A DNA stretch of 64,000 nucleotides from Gerris lacustris (Eukaryota > Arthropoda > Insecta > Hemiptera > Gerridae): the NCBI GenBank assembly GCA_951217055.1, contig OX578277.1, positions 9,110,329 through 9,174,328 on the forward strand, given 5' to 3'. Below the pieces are notes generated by a model that saw only the letters and a list, made by a program, of their open reading frames with translations, was not told the origin of the DNA and did no database searches. Positions 22,395-33,450 of this stretch are shown in pieces. How positions within the stretch are numbered: the stretch's first letter is position 1; the number at the start of each line of letters is the position of its first letter. The position numbers and the translations under genes are program-made.

Positions 22395-22440
22395 ACGTGA
22401 TAGGATGCGAGGAAGCTATGTGCCACACCAATCGACAGTC
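22395..22440 (+). repeat. Left member of a 46-bp inverted pair
   Basis: A 46-bp segment containing 'gataggatgcgaggaagcta' and 'tgtgccacac'. It is the inverse of 27609-27654, with about four mismatches. Confidence 0.75.
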
Positions 22441-22820
22441 TAGTTATTTAACTATTTATAGAATATGCGCATAATTCAGTTAACGTTCCATTCAAATATC
22501 CATTTATGTCGGACAAGTAGTTTTTAAACTGTCCAAATTTAATTAAAATCAGATTATTATTTATTTATTTATTGTTTTATTATATAGGGTGTCCGACAAC
22601 TAGGTCATATGATACACCCAATACAAGGCATCAATTAATTTAGGAATTAGAACGATAAAACTAAAAATAAAAAAATAAAATAAATAATTAGTTAAATAAT
22701 AAATATTAAGTAAATAAGTAAAAATAAAGTATAAAAATAAATTATCAAATAATTAAAAATTATTAGATACAAGAAATAATAGGTGAACATTTCAAGGATT
22801 AGTATAGATAAAATAGGTTC

Positions 22821-23006
22821 CAGTGGCGTATCCAGGGGGGGGGGGGCACAGGGGGCACGTGCCCCCCCCCCCCCCAGACGGGCTGCTTTGATGAATAAGT
22901 ACTTCCCTTTTCTTGTTTCCACTACGAATTCCCCCCCCCCCCCCCCCCCATTCTAAACCGACTTAGATTGTGCCCCCTCCAGACCTAGCCGCTGGATACG
23001 CCACTG
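22821..23006. mobile_element. hAT-type MITE with perfect 8-bp target duplication
   Basis: The ends CAGTGGCGTATCCAG and CTGGATACGCCACTG form an inverted repeat. ATAGGTTC flanks both sides (22813-22820, 23007-23014), and 8 bp is the hAT target duplication length. The interior has long G and C runs. 186 bp, non-coding. The remnant at 4846-4860 has a related end. Confidence 0.85.
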
Positions 23007-23339
23007 ATAGGTTCATTAGGTAAACAGATAGCTGAGATAGTTGCATATTATATTATTAGCGTTTAATTATAAATCAGATTATGTACTTATTTAAAGATTT
23101 AGGTGTTAGTAAAAAAAAATAAATAAAATAAAATGCCCGAATGCAAGAAAGGACTATCCGTTTTTGATATAATATAGTAGTTCGCACAAATTTCGGACTG
23201 AAAAACCGAAAGATAGACAGGAGACCGGAAATGTTGCCCGATGTCTAAAACGCATTTCCGTCTCGGAAATTTTTAATTTGCGGAATTATAAAAAATTTCA
23301 GTTCTTCAGAATCTTCTTAATGCTTTTGTTACAGGGAAA

Positions 23340-24180
23340 CAAAATAATAACACTCGTGATAGTTCGTTCAACTTTCCAAAGGAGAGACTTAAACGCCGTG
23401 ACAAGAAGGATAACGGTTGAATTTGTTAAGAAAACACATTCAAAGTTAGTCATTGAAAACTCTTTAAAAATTAGTCATGAAAACATTTATTAAGATTAAT
23501 CAACAAAACCTATTAAAATTAAACACGAAAATGGTCACAATTAGTCACAAAATATATCAAGATAAATCTCTAATACAGTCACGAAAGCTGTCCAAAGTAC
23601 CAAACTGTTAAAAATAAGTCATGAAAACACATCAAGAAAACCTATAAATAATTAAACATGAAACAAGTTTAAGTTAGTCACAATACTAATTAAGAAATAT
23701 CGTTTACAGCCACGAAAGTTGTCAAAAGTATTGTCATAAAAACCGTTATAATTAAGCCTATATAGCAATCATACATGAAACAAGTAAAAAATAAATAAAT
23801 AAAAAAGAATATAAACATTAAGTCAAGAAGCCTGTCAGAAGTAGTCATTAAAATTGCCACAATTTTATAAAAATCATCAAAATTAATTTTGAAAACCCTT
23901 CAAAATGAGTCATGATCAAGCCTTGTCCAGACTGCCGAACCGAACAGAGAAACGAGCCCAGCAATGGTCTCTGCGCATGCCCAGTCTGAGATGCGCAGGC
24001 GCACTTTAGACAGAGCATGCGCAGAGACCTATGCTCGGCTCGTTTCCCGTTTCCTCAGTTCGGTTCGGCAATCTAAACGAGGCTTAAATCACAAAAACAC
24101 GTCACAATATGTCAGAAAAACTTATTCGTATTTTATAGTCATGAATTCCGTGTTAGAATTAGTTATTGAAACGTGCCCAT
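23340..24180. repeat. Degenerate short tandem repeat of 'aattagtcatgaaaac'-like phrases
   Basis: Phrases such as 'ttagtcatgaaaaca', 'ttagtcacaaaatatatcaag', 'cagtcacgaaagctgtc' and 'aagtcatgaaaacacatcaag' recur every 30-50 bp. The array is interrupted by the MITE at 23918-24085. Non-coding. Confidence 0.5.
23918..24085. mobile_element. Palindromic MITE with about 65-bp terminal inverted repeats
   Basis: The left arm begins AAGCCTTGTCCAGACTGCCG and continues through 'aaccgaac', 'gaaacgagcc' and 'tggtctctgcgcatgc'. The right arm is its inverse, apart from a 7-bp indel and a few substitutions. At 168 bp it is almost entirely inverted repeat and could fold into one hairpin. No clear target duplication. 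Confidence 0.7.
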
Positions 24181-25439
24181 AAATTATTCATGAAGCTACC
24201 TAAGAATTGAAACGTAGTTGCTAATATGGTACCTATTTCTATTTCCACCTGGGTCACCTTTATTTTTATTTTATTCTTCGGAAACTGGTGTTTACTGGAA
24301 TAGCGAACTTTATGATTTCTCTAAATATGTTATTATATTTTATGTTGTATATAAGGAAGTTAACATGCTTAATTGCATAATGCGAATTTTTCCGCAGATA
24401 TTTTTTGTGGGTTTGTAATCTTTTGAGGTGTTAAAGTATTACTGTTTAAAAACAAACTAAATTTGTATTTAAGTATCATCTCCCAAGTGCGCGCACTAAT
24501 TTTAAATCCCGGAATTCGTTTTTGCGGTTCCGAAATCCCGGGATCGAAAAATTTCGTCCGGGATTGGATTCCCTAGTTAAAGGTATTTATATCTCAATAT
24601 AGGTTATAAATAAATATAAAAAATACGTGTAGTGTCGCGGGACACCCGGTAGGAACCAAGTTCCTTACATTTTTCTGATTTTTCATTAAATATAAATTAT
24701 AAAATCACACTGCTAAGTACGTATTCATTGCTAACTTCTTATACTATACATGGCGGAGTTAGAAAAGAGACAAAATTAAAAGTAACGAACTTTTTGTACC
24801 TGGCAGAGTTAAGGCAAAATTAAAAGAAAATCATTATTTGTATAATTAAAGCAAGCGTCTTACTATAAATATTTATTGAATATAAGAAAAAAGTTGATCA
24901 TAATGAGTTTATAGTGAAAAGAGTATGTTTGTTAAAGGAGTTTGGATTGAAATAGGACTGTTTTCTACCTACCCGGCCAATTAATTTAAAACATTATAAA
25001 ATATATCTCATCCCTACTCTACAGCTTCTGCTTGTATCAGGGTGAAATTTTACATGATTATATTTTATTTATTTACAAAACAAAGTGATATTTTTGACAT
25101 ATATATAACATAATTTCAAGGTAAAAAGAACTTTTTATATACTACGTTTTTAAATTTTCTGTTGAATCGTATGAAATGTTGATAATATAATTGTTATTGT
25201 TAGGTATATAATATATAATGTTAGTGAAAAAAAAATTGTTCGAATTTATTTACTTCACATAAATGACAACCATCTAGAGAGCTGATCTTAAACCTATAAA
25301 AGGACAAGTCTTTCTACAACGGATCTCCCTAACACCAAATCTAAAGCGTGCCATCAATAAATTTGAAATACTATAAATAATATAATCGATAAATAATATA
25401 ATCGATATTTCCTGTTTTGCTGTCATTCAATGTTTATCT
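24181..25439. other. AT-rich DNA, no gene recognised
   Basis: Contains a short fragment with repeated 'aatcccggga'-like motifs at 24505-24575, probably a transposon remnant. Otherwise nothing I can identify. Confidence 0.4.
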
Positions 25440-25725
25440 ATCACAAATTTGAGACCCGTCAAAATGAAGATTGCGTAAATATGGGACATATCAAAACAAA
25501 TAAAATAACTTGCGGATTTTTTCCGAACTAACTTTCCGTACAGCAAAATTTGCTGAAACCCAATTAAATTCTGCTGTAAGATGGCTAAAAGTATTAAAAT
25601 AATGCATTGTCATCGTGTTCTGAGCTATGCTAAAAGTTTCAAATATCTAGCTATTCGGGAAGTTAGTTAGAAATCGATTGCCAGATTTGTACCGGACAAA
25701 CAAACAAACAAACAAACAAACAAGA
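25440..25725. repeat. Phrase-type repeat ending in an (AAAC)n tract
   Basis: Non-coding sequence with 'gctattcgggaagttagtta' leading to 'tttgtaccgg' and six AAAC units (25699-25722). This layout is the same as other repeats here that end in GACAGAC-like runs. Confidence 0.4.
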
Positions 25726-25794
25726 AAGCAAGCTAATAAAAACGTATTAAAAAATAAGTCAAGTAACAGGCTTCCTTAATAACACTTTTTCCCG

Positions 25795-26036
25795 TCTTTT
25801 GAAGCTTACATTTACGCGAGCGTTGCGCGTGAACGCTTGGGCGGATAACGTTTTCCGACGAACTGAGCCTGGGCATTGGTAAAATGAACATGTGTACCAA
25901 ATTTCATCTAACTCGGTGATCTTTTACTCAAGTTATCGTCATCTGCAGATTTAGTGACGGTGATTTTGGTCGCTTTTTTCGGATTCACTCCCGGGCTCCA
26001 GAATGTGCCATAAGGAACTTCGTTCCATTAAAAGGT
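25795..26036 (-). repeat. Interspersed repeat, copy 1 ('ttacgcgagcgttgcgc')
   Basis: Inverse of 58203-58440. Shared blocks are 'tttacgcgagcgttgcgc', 'gaacgcttgggc', 'gcattggtaaaatgaacatg' and 'actcaagttatcgtcat'. Non-coding; family unknown. Confidence 0.7.
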
Positions 26037-26334
26037 TACAACCCTATTACTAATTTGTGAAAAAAACAAAAAAAAAACCAAAATGTTTGCGTGTTTTCCA
26101 CCAATACCACGATGATACATCTTCCTCGTAATATTCGTTTAAAAATAATTAAAGGAAATCTAATTGCTAATTGCTAACTTTCCCTTGTTGTCGTTTTCGA
26201 TTTCATTTGCTGTGGAAACCGTTTTGTTATCACTTATCACTCTGCGTCTCCTTATCACTTCGTCATTATGTAGCTTTTATAACTTGCTTGTTTTCACTAC
26301 CCATATATCCTTGTTATCAAATAGAAAGTAAAAC

Positions 26335-27025
26335 TTATATATTAATATCTATCGATATTTCACTTTCATGTGTTGGTAGTATTTTAAGAGTCAAATGTAT
26401 TGTTATGGTACTGCGTAATGGCATATCATATTAATATCTATCGATATTTAATTTTTTACTTTCTTGTGTTCGAAGATTTTTAAGTCAAAAGAATTGTTAT
26501 AGTGCTGCATAATGGCATACTGATATAATTAATCTATCCATCTATAATTTTTTACTTTCTTATGTTGGAAGTATTTAAATAGTTAAAAGTATTGTTATGG
26601 TGCTGCGTAATGGCATACTGATATATATTAATATCTATCCATCTATAATTTTTTACTTTCTTGTGTTGGAAGTATTTAAAGAGTTAAAAGTATTGTTATA
26701 GTGCTGCGTAATGGCATACTGATATATATTAATATCTATCCATCTATAATTTTTTACTTTCTTATGTTGGAAGTATTTAAATAGTTAAAAGTATTGTTAT
26801 GGTGCTGCGTAATGGCATACTGATATATATTAATATCTATCCATCTATAATTATTTACTTTCTTGTGTTGGAAGTACTTAAAGAGTCAAAAGTATTGTTA
26901 TAGTGCTGCGTAATGGCATACCGATGTATATTAATATCTATCCATCTATAATTTTTTACTTTCTTGTGTTCAAAGTATTTAAAGATTCAAAAGTATTGTC
27001 ATGGTTCTGCGTAATGGCATACCTG
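26335..27025 (+). repeat. Tandem repeat, about 7 units of about 100 bp
   Basis: 'gctgcgtaatggcatac' recurs near 26415, 26509, 26608, 26708, 26809, 26909 and 27009, and 'ttaatatctatccatctata' and 'tttactttcttgtgttggaa' recur in step with it. The first two units are the most diverged. Not coding: frames are broken in every unit. Confidence 0.9.
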
Positions 27026-27129
27026 ACTACCAGGTCTGCATATATTAAAGTTGTCAATACTCAATAATAATTTGACTCATTTTATATATTTTTTACTGAA
27101 CACAGTCGGTTTGGCGTGAACCAAGAAAA

Positions 27130-27600
27130 TCCATAGCAACTATGAGTATATTATAAAAAATACCAAATTAAAATTGAACAAAGTAATTTATCACATTCAC
27201 AAGTAATAAGTTTAGGTTATCCCAGTTGGTTTCATTATAGAGTTTAGGCTATATTAAAACTTGACAAAATCACTTTCATTCTAAAGAAAAGGTTATTAAA
27301 TTGAATACAATAATTTATCTTCGAAAGTTTAGGTTATAATTTAATAAAATTCATTTTTGAGGTTAGGTTGTCTAAACCTTTTGTTTTATCCCTATCTAAA
27401 TTTAATAAAATAATTTATCGTCTGAAGTTTTGGTAATTATCTAATATATTTCATTTTAGAGGTTAGGTTGTCTAAACCTTTTGTTTATCCCTATCTAAAT
27501 TTAATAAAATAATTTATCGTCTGAAGTTAAGGTTATAATCTGACAAAATTCATTTTAGAGGTTTGGTTGTATCCAAATCTGAGAAAATCACTTACATTTT
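27130..27600 (+). repeat. Degenerate tandem repeat with 'gaggttaggttgtctaaacc', arm 1
   Basis: Units of about 96-103 bp, clearest at 27359, 27462 and 27558, built of 'tttaggttat', 'aaaattcattttagaggtta' and 'taaaataatttatcgtctga'. Related sequence in the opposite orientation lies at 28940-29600. Confidence 0.65.
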
Positions 27601-27608
27601 TTAGGATG

Positions 27609-27654
27609 GACTGCCAATTAGTGTGGCACATAGCTTCCTCGCATCCTATCATGT
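27609..27654 (-). repeat. Right member of the 46-bp inverted pair
   Basis: Inverse of 22395-22440; the longest identical run is about 29 bp. The two members enclose 5.2 kb. Confidence 0.75.
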
Positions 27655-28939
27655 AATTAATTGTTATATTGTTTATTGTGTAAAAACTATTCATAGTTTT
27701 AGCGATCTTTAACACTTCATAGCGGTGTCGCTGTTTGTTTGACTAGAAAATTTTAAATATCATGCTAGGAAGTTAGAATTTAACAGGAGGTCTTTAGGTT
27801 TTTATCTATAGTACAATATTTTGACGATAGGTGGGCCAAAGTTTCAATAAACAATAAACAACAGCAAAATGTAACGCTCTTAAATATCATGCCAGGAAGT
27901 TAGATTATAATAGGAGGTAGTTTGATTTTCACTTGTATCTTGTATTCATTTTAGTACTATATTTCGCCGATAGAAGAACTAAATTTTATATAAAATGATA
28001 TCAGAGCTCCTAGCGGACCAAATGGCAATTAAAATGGATTAATGTTTCATAATTTCACAGCTTATAAGATCCAAGATCCATCTACTAATATTAATTAGTA
28101 TTGATTTTCTATTTTCTCCACTGCATGGAAAAACGTTGAAATAGGGATTTAATGCCTTTTATTTATTTATTTTCTTATAAATAAGTCCTCTTACTAAATT
28201 TGATTCCCTAACCCAATAAATATTCAAATAAATAGATATTATATTATATTGCCTTGTAGCTCGAATTATAACTATTACGATAAAATCACAGTCTTATTTG
28301 AGTTTTTTTAAACTAAATTAAGACTAAAAAAATAACATTTTTCACAAAAAAAAGAGAAATTAACCAAAAAAATAGTGAATAAAATAAATGTTAAATAAAA
28401 TTATTAAATCACGTAAACTTTCACTCTTCCCTCGTCAATTTTTTTTTTTTTTTTTGTTATTCATTCATAATTTTTTTTTTAGATTTATTTTTATCTAAAA
28501 TGGATAATAAAATAATTATTAACAAAAAAAAACCTTGTTACGGTTTGATGGACAACAGTTGAAGAGAGGTGAAGGAAAAGAAGCAAGGCCTTGATGGGTT
28601 ATGGAATATAAGAGTGAAAAACATAACTATTATATAGTATTAACGGTACAGAGACAGAGGTATGGACCAGGTAGAGCTGTGTTTTTATCCATCTCAGGTG
28701 GTCTGGTCAGCGGACCGTAACGTTGCGCTGTACCCCACTATAATTACATACCAACAATAGCTATGAGGAAAACTCCATTAATTGTAATACGCTATTTTTA
28801 AACGTGAATGTCTATGTAATTCTCTATATACATACATATTATGTAAAAATTGAACATTGCTTTATAAAGTGTGAAAAACAAATCATGCCTGGACATGTTA
28901 AAACTTGTTATCAGTTTTGTTGCAGTTTGGATAAAAGTA
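27655..28939. other. AT-rich DNA, no gene recognised
   Basis: 'atatcatgc.aggaagttaga' occurs twice (27757, 27881), suggesting a decayed duplication of about 124 bp. A/T homopolymers are frequent. No coding evidence. Confidence 0.4.
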
Positions 28940-29600
28940 ATTTTGCTAAATTTGGATGTAACCTAACCTTTAAAATGAAAGTCATTGGGATAACCTAAAC
29001 TTCAGCTACAAAGGCTAACTTAGTTATTAATTTTCTTATGAAGATCGACTTGGGGAACCCGTGGTCTTATATTCTAACGAGCCCTTAGGCACGTAGCCAT
29101 GGGCTTCATTTTATATTTAGAAAAGAAAAGTAAAATAATTTAGATAAGTTATTATATCTATTTGAAGACCAACAAATCTAAACAAACATTACTTTTTATT
29201 GGAATAAATGTGATTGTCTCAGCTCGGCAATAACAAATCATTACGAGGTGCTTAATCGGGACACTATACTCGATTATTATAAATAATTATTTTGTACTTC
29301 TTACATATATTATGAATTAAATAAATGAATTCAGAACGAAACAATTTTTTTAAATTTAAATTTAGAGAACATTATTTTTAGAATAAAAGTAATTTTATCA
29401 AGTTTGAATAATCTAACTTCTAAAATGAAAGTTATTGGGATAACTTTAACTTCAGAAGGAAACAATTAGTTTATTAAAATTTAGAAAACTTTATTTTTAT
29501 AATGAATAAGTAATTATGTCAACATTTTAAAACCTAACCTTTTAAAATGAAAGTCAAAACCTACACCTCAGAAGATAAATTAATTTAGTAAATTAAATTA
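28940..29600 (-). repeat. Degenerate repeat with 'aacctaacctttaaaatgaa', arm 2
   Basis: Copies near 28955, 29410 and 29530 are the inverse of the 27.1-27.6 kb units ('ctaacctttaaaatgaaagt', 'ataacctaaacttcag'), so the two tracts face each other around 28.2 kb. Confidence 0.55.
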
Positions 29601-29662
29601 TTCTGAAGAATAATTACAATTAAAAATAAAAAGGTCAAGTGTGTGCTAGTCAGCACACAGCG

Positions 29663-30345
29663 AGGGTCCGTAGGCCACACTGTTTAGTGTTTTGACTGTA
29701 AAGTGTATAAACAGTGTTTTTTTAAAATGCTAAAAAGCTTACTTTGAACAATTCTAAGGGTCTGATATTCTCAAAACACACTCTAATAAAGTATTTTTTT
29801 GCCACTGAACCGGACTACAACCATATAAATACATCGAAAAGGCAATAATTATAAAAAAAACTTATTTTGTCAATAAAAAATAAAATCATATTTTTTTCGA
29901 AATTTCCAAAAAGTGGTATCTTTACTTTTGGTCAGAGAATGTTCAGGAATTTTTTCAGATTTTTCGTACTTCACATAAGCGAGATAGAGGGGGAAGGGGG
30001 GACACGTTTCACACCCGCTTCAAACTTGCCTGCGCTCGCCCTATCAAAGTTATATCCAAAGAATTATATATTTTTGTAATCAGCTCGACGTACCCATTCA
30101 TATGATACCACTCACGGTGTCGAAAAAAAAAAAATTTAACCCTTAAGTTTTTTTACCCTAATTTTTTTGAGAAATATTTTTTTTAAGTCGCTATATTTTT
30201 AAAATATGTGGGCAGGTACAAGACACATATATGCCAAATTTTAAAGTGATCGGACGAAAGGTGTAGCTGTGAGAGCACGCGAGAGGACGGACGGACAGAC
30301 ACACGCAGGAAAATATAAGGGTCCTTGATTTTGCCTACGGACCCT
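29663..30345. mobile_element. 683-bp non-autonomous element with AGGGTCCGTAGGC ends
   Basis: AGGGTCCGTAGGC (29663-29675) and GCCTACGGACCCT (30333-30345) are perfect 13-bp inverted ends. No target duplication is obvious. The interior is non-coding and carries a 'tatgccaaattttaaagtgatcgga' phrase followed by 'gacggacggacagacaca'. Just outside the left end is a small hairpin, gtgtgct-agtc-agcacac (29640-29657). Confidence 0.6.
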
Positions 30346-31204
30346 AAAAACTAATCGTCTGGTATATGAAGCTACAAAATAGGGATTGCCACGATAAAAA
30401 ATTTGTATTTGAGAATGTTATTCTGCGTTGCATCGCACCGTTTTTGTTAATTTTTCTTCGTTATTATTTTTAGTAGGTTATTGGTTCAATATCAAGTTGA
30501 ACCTCTTGAATTAACCAGACAAGCGTGATAAAAAGAAACCGTTGATAATCAGACAAGCAAAAGATACAACAGATGGTGACTTAAACCACAGGTGCAGTAT
30601 GTTTACCAACACACCTGTATGTCTTCACGTATTAGGTTCAAACAAGCTAGCTGTTGTATAATGTTCCATCTCTTAGCCTTCTATTCTGGTTGATAATGTC
30701 ACACCTTTCATGTACTAATACGTCGTGTAAAGATTGCGTCTCAGTTCTCGAGGTAATGCCGTAATTGATGCGTTACAAAGCTGGCCAGTCCTAAAAGTAA
30801 ATATAAAACATTCTTAAGCTCGGTATGTGAGAGTAAAATTTAATTGTAAATGGCTACACTGTTTGCTTCTGTGTCTGCGCATGTGCACATTTAGACTTCT
30901 TCTCCTCGCTGTAAATAACATAAATGTGTAATATAGTAATACCTTATTTAAAATCATATTGTTCTGTAGTTCTGTGTTAATGAAGCTAATTAATAAAAAA
31001 CTGAGATTATTTTTTTTCGTGTTATGTAATTAAAGCTATCTGTGATTTTGATATTGACTAGTCGATTAATCATTACATTAAAGTTTATATATACAAAGAA
31101 TAATAAATATTATGCAGTAAAGGTTAGAATACTCAATATTCTTATGAGCCAATCAGTAATTTTAGGTTATAAATAAAAACATGTATTATCTATATTGTGT
31201 TTAG
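30346..31204. other. Intergenic DNA, nothing recognised
   Basis: AT-rich, no long frames, no recognised repeat ends. Confidence 0.4.
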
Positions 31205-31271
31205 CAGGGCCGCCGAAATGGGTGGGGGGGTGTGGGGGGTGTCCGTATCCAGGGGGGGGGGACGGCTCTGG
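31205..31271. mobile_element. Very short hAT-like MITE remnant (CAGGGCCGCC ends)
   Basis: CAGGGCCGCC at the left and GACGGCTCTG at the right are imperfect inverted ends around G-rich filler. Flanks 'gtgtttag' and 'gttatag' are similar but not identical. CAGGGCCGCC-type termini are common in animal hAT MITEs. Confidence 0.45.
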
Positions 31272-32518
31272 TTATAGCCTAACTTAAAAGATATTTAAAT
31301 TTAATAATTACATCAAATTCTTACACGACCCACTATCAGTATATTTTAAATTTAATTTTTAACCATAAAAGAGCTGTGCGGAATCTAGTGCAATTAAATG
31401 ATTGCGTTTAAAATACTATACAACAATACTAAATAAAGACCTGAGATTCATGCTGTTTCTTGTTGGGTCTCGAAGTTATAACAGCTCAAGGGACATCGTC
31501 AAGCCTTCTTTTAGCGAATTTTCGAAGAAAATTTAGGTATTGCAATGGCTTTAAAATTTTTGTAATGCGAATTTTTCAAAATTTTCTCCATGGAAATCCG
31601 TTTTAGACCATTCTGAATCGATTCCTAATATTTAACTCTTTTTCATGTATATATTTATATATATGTGTGTTACTCCAGACGATATCTCCTCTTAGGATGC
31701 ACTTAAAAATTTCAAACAAATTATTAAAATGTCAATATCAAAAGAAAGGATGTGTTCGTAAGCCAGAATTTTTGGAGTCCATTTAGGGGTCAAATTTTGA
31801 TCATTTAGGGTCAAAAATAGCATAAAAACGTGTTTCTTCCATTTTACCCCCCTCTTATTTGAAAATATGACAAAAGTGTACGTAACAACAAGTACTGTAC
31901 TCTTAAAGAGCTTTCCAACGACGCATGCATCTTGAAGGGTTTATACTATTTTGACTTTTGTACCCCGTACCCTTGTGTCCACATTTTTTTTTTTCACCCA
32001 TCTAAATTCTAAACAAAAATTTTCCTCTATTATCATATGGTTATAATACGCAGATTTCTTTGAAAATTCGTTCATTAAGTCATGGGGCATGACTGGACTT
32101 TTTTTTTAAATAAATTAATGCACCAAAAGTATTAGTTTTTTTTTTACTAGAGTTCCAACTTTATTAAATGATGGATATTTCTAAATTTGACACGGCACTC
32201 GAGTTAAGTTTATTTTATTTTTTTTACAAATTTTGACACCGAGGTCAAAAGGTTTGTTATCACTATGGCAGAGGATACTAGATTTTGGACTACTAATGAA
32301 GCGTATTGCTGATATAGGGGCAGTACTTTGACTCCCAATAGCTATAGAGTCCGGTATGCTACTTTTATAGACGACACGTATTAACCTCAGGATGCTGTGT
32401 ACCACCGCGTACACGTTGGATTCTTTGGAATTCTACTCTTCTAATTGAGTGTTACACCATTGTCATAATGTCCTACCCAGACATTGATTGTTGTTGCGTA
32501 CTTAGTAGTGAATTAGGG
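31272..32518. other. Intergenic DNA with a phrase-type repeat at about 31440-32060
   Basis: No gene. 31500-32060 has the style of the other non-coding interspersed repeats ('agagctttccaacgacgcat', 'ttgacttttgtacccc'), but no second copy of it is visible in the window. Long T runs at 31987, 32101 and 32215. Confidence 0.4.
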
Positions 32519-32960
32519 AGCAAGGGTAGCCGAGTGTCTTAAGGCGCTCGCTCAGCTATCAATAGTCGAGGCAACTTGAGGTCGTGGTTTCGATCCCGTG
32601 CCATGATACTCTGAATTGCATCAATGAATCACGGATGATGCAGGGAAACCCTTTATGGGGGACTCTCCCCCCACTCTTTGATGTGGGTCCGATCCGTGTC
32701 ATGATGATGTAATTTGTATCTATGGTTCGAGGATGGAGCAGGGCGAGGGACACCTATTATGGGGACGCACGCTTATATAGCTTACTAATGACCACACCAT
32801 ATACTCGCTTCGGCGGTACAATGTACAAATGTATGATGTGTGAAGTAGCTGGAACTCTCCACCACGGGCGTAAAAGGGCCTAAGTGATGGCCTAATTGCA
32901 AGATTCGAACAAGTGGTTCGACCTACCCGTTCTAGCAGGAAGTACTAGACTACTACTACT
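32519..32960 (+). mobile_element. tRNA-Leu-like SINE
   Basis: The head reads GGGTAGCCGAGTGTCTTAAG-GCGC, an A box in the tRNA-Leu style, and about 60 bp later GTGGTTTCGATCCCGTGCC, a B box. The body is about 440 bp and ends in an (ACT)n tract (32948-32964) rather than poly-A. The tRNA head resembles, but is not the same as, that of the SINE at 2365-2778. No firm target duplication. Confidence 0.65.
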
Positions 32961-33441
32961 ACTAGTGTGAATTTATGTACATAATGTACATTATTATTGT
33001 TCTAATTGTTGTTTTCTATAACCATTCATTGTTCTGTGCACGTGCCAACACATGTTCGTACACAAGTATTACTCATATGTCCGTTCTTTTTTATTTTATC
33101 TTTTAATCGGATATTGCGAAGGCTGACTGCGTTCACTTTCCCTTGCATGATCGTCGAACCGTGGCCACTTCTGTTCTTGCGTGTTCCTCTTCAAAATTGA
33201 CCCCTTGCATCCTCCCAACTCCGCAGTGAACGGCTGTTCATATCGTACTCTCGCTAAACGTGGACACTAACAACAGTAAATTAAATACATAATTAATTAG
33301 TATTTTTTATCAGATAATTGCGATGATATAATTAGTTCTTTATATGATATAAGACAAAGACGATAAGATCATATACATTATAATCATTAAATATTATACA
33401 CAGGATGTCTCTGTAATATTTCTTTAAGGTCTTCTTCTATA
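32961..33441. other. Left flank of the giant foldback element
   Basis: Unremarkable AT-rich DNA; short frames only. Confidence 0.4.
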
Positions 33442-33450
33442 GGTCATACA
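33442..33450 (+). repeat. 9-bp target-site duplication, left copy (ggtcataca)
   Basis: Identical to 47210-47218, immediately outside the inverted termini of the 33451-47209 element. Nine bp is the length produced by foldback and Mutator-like transposases. Confidence 0.8.

Noticed and set aside
24505..24575. Possible terminal repeat with aatcccggga motifs
   Set aside because: Too short and no paired end or duplication found nearby; kept only as a remnant.
27350..29560. TTAGG-like insect telomere repeats
   Set aside because: 'ttaggtt' occurs only inside 100-bp units and never as consecutive TTAGG copies.
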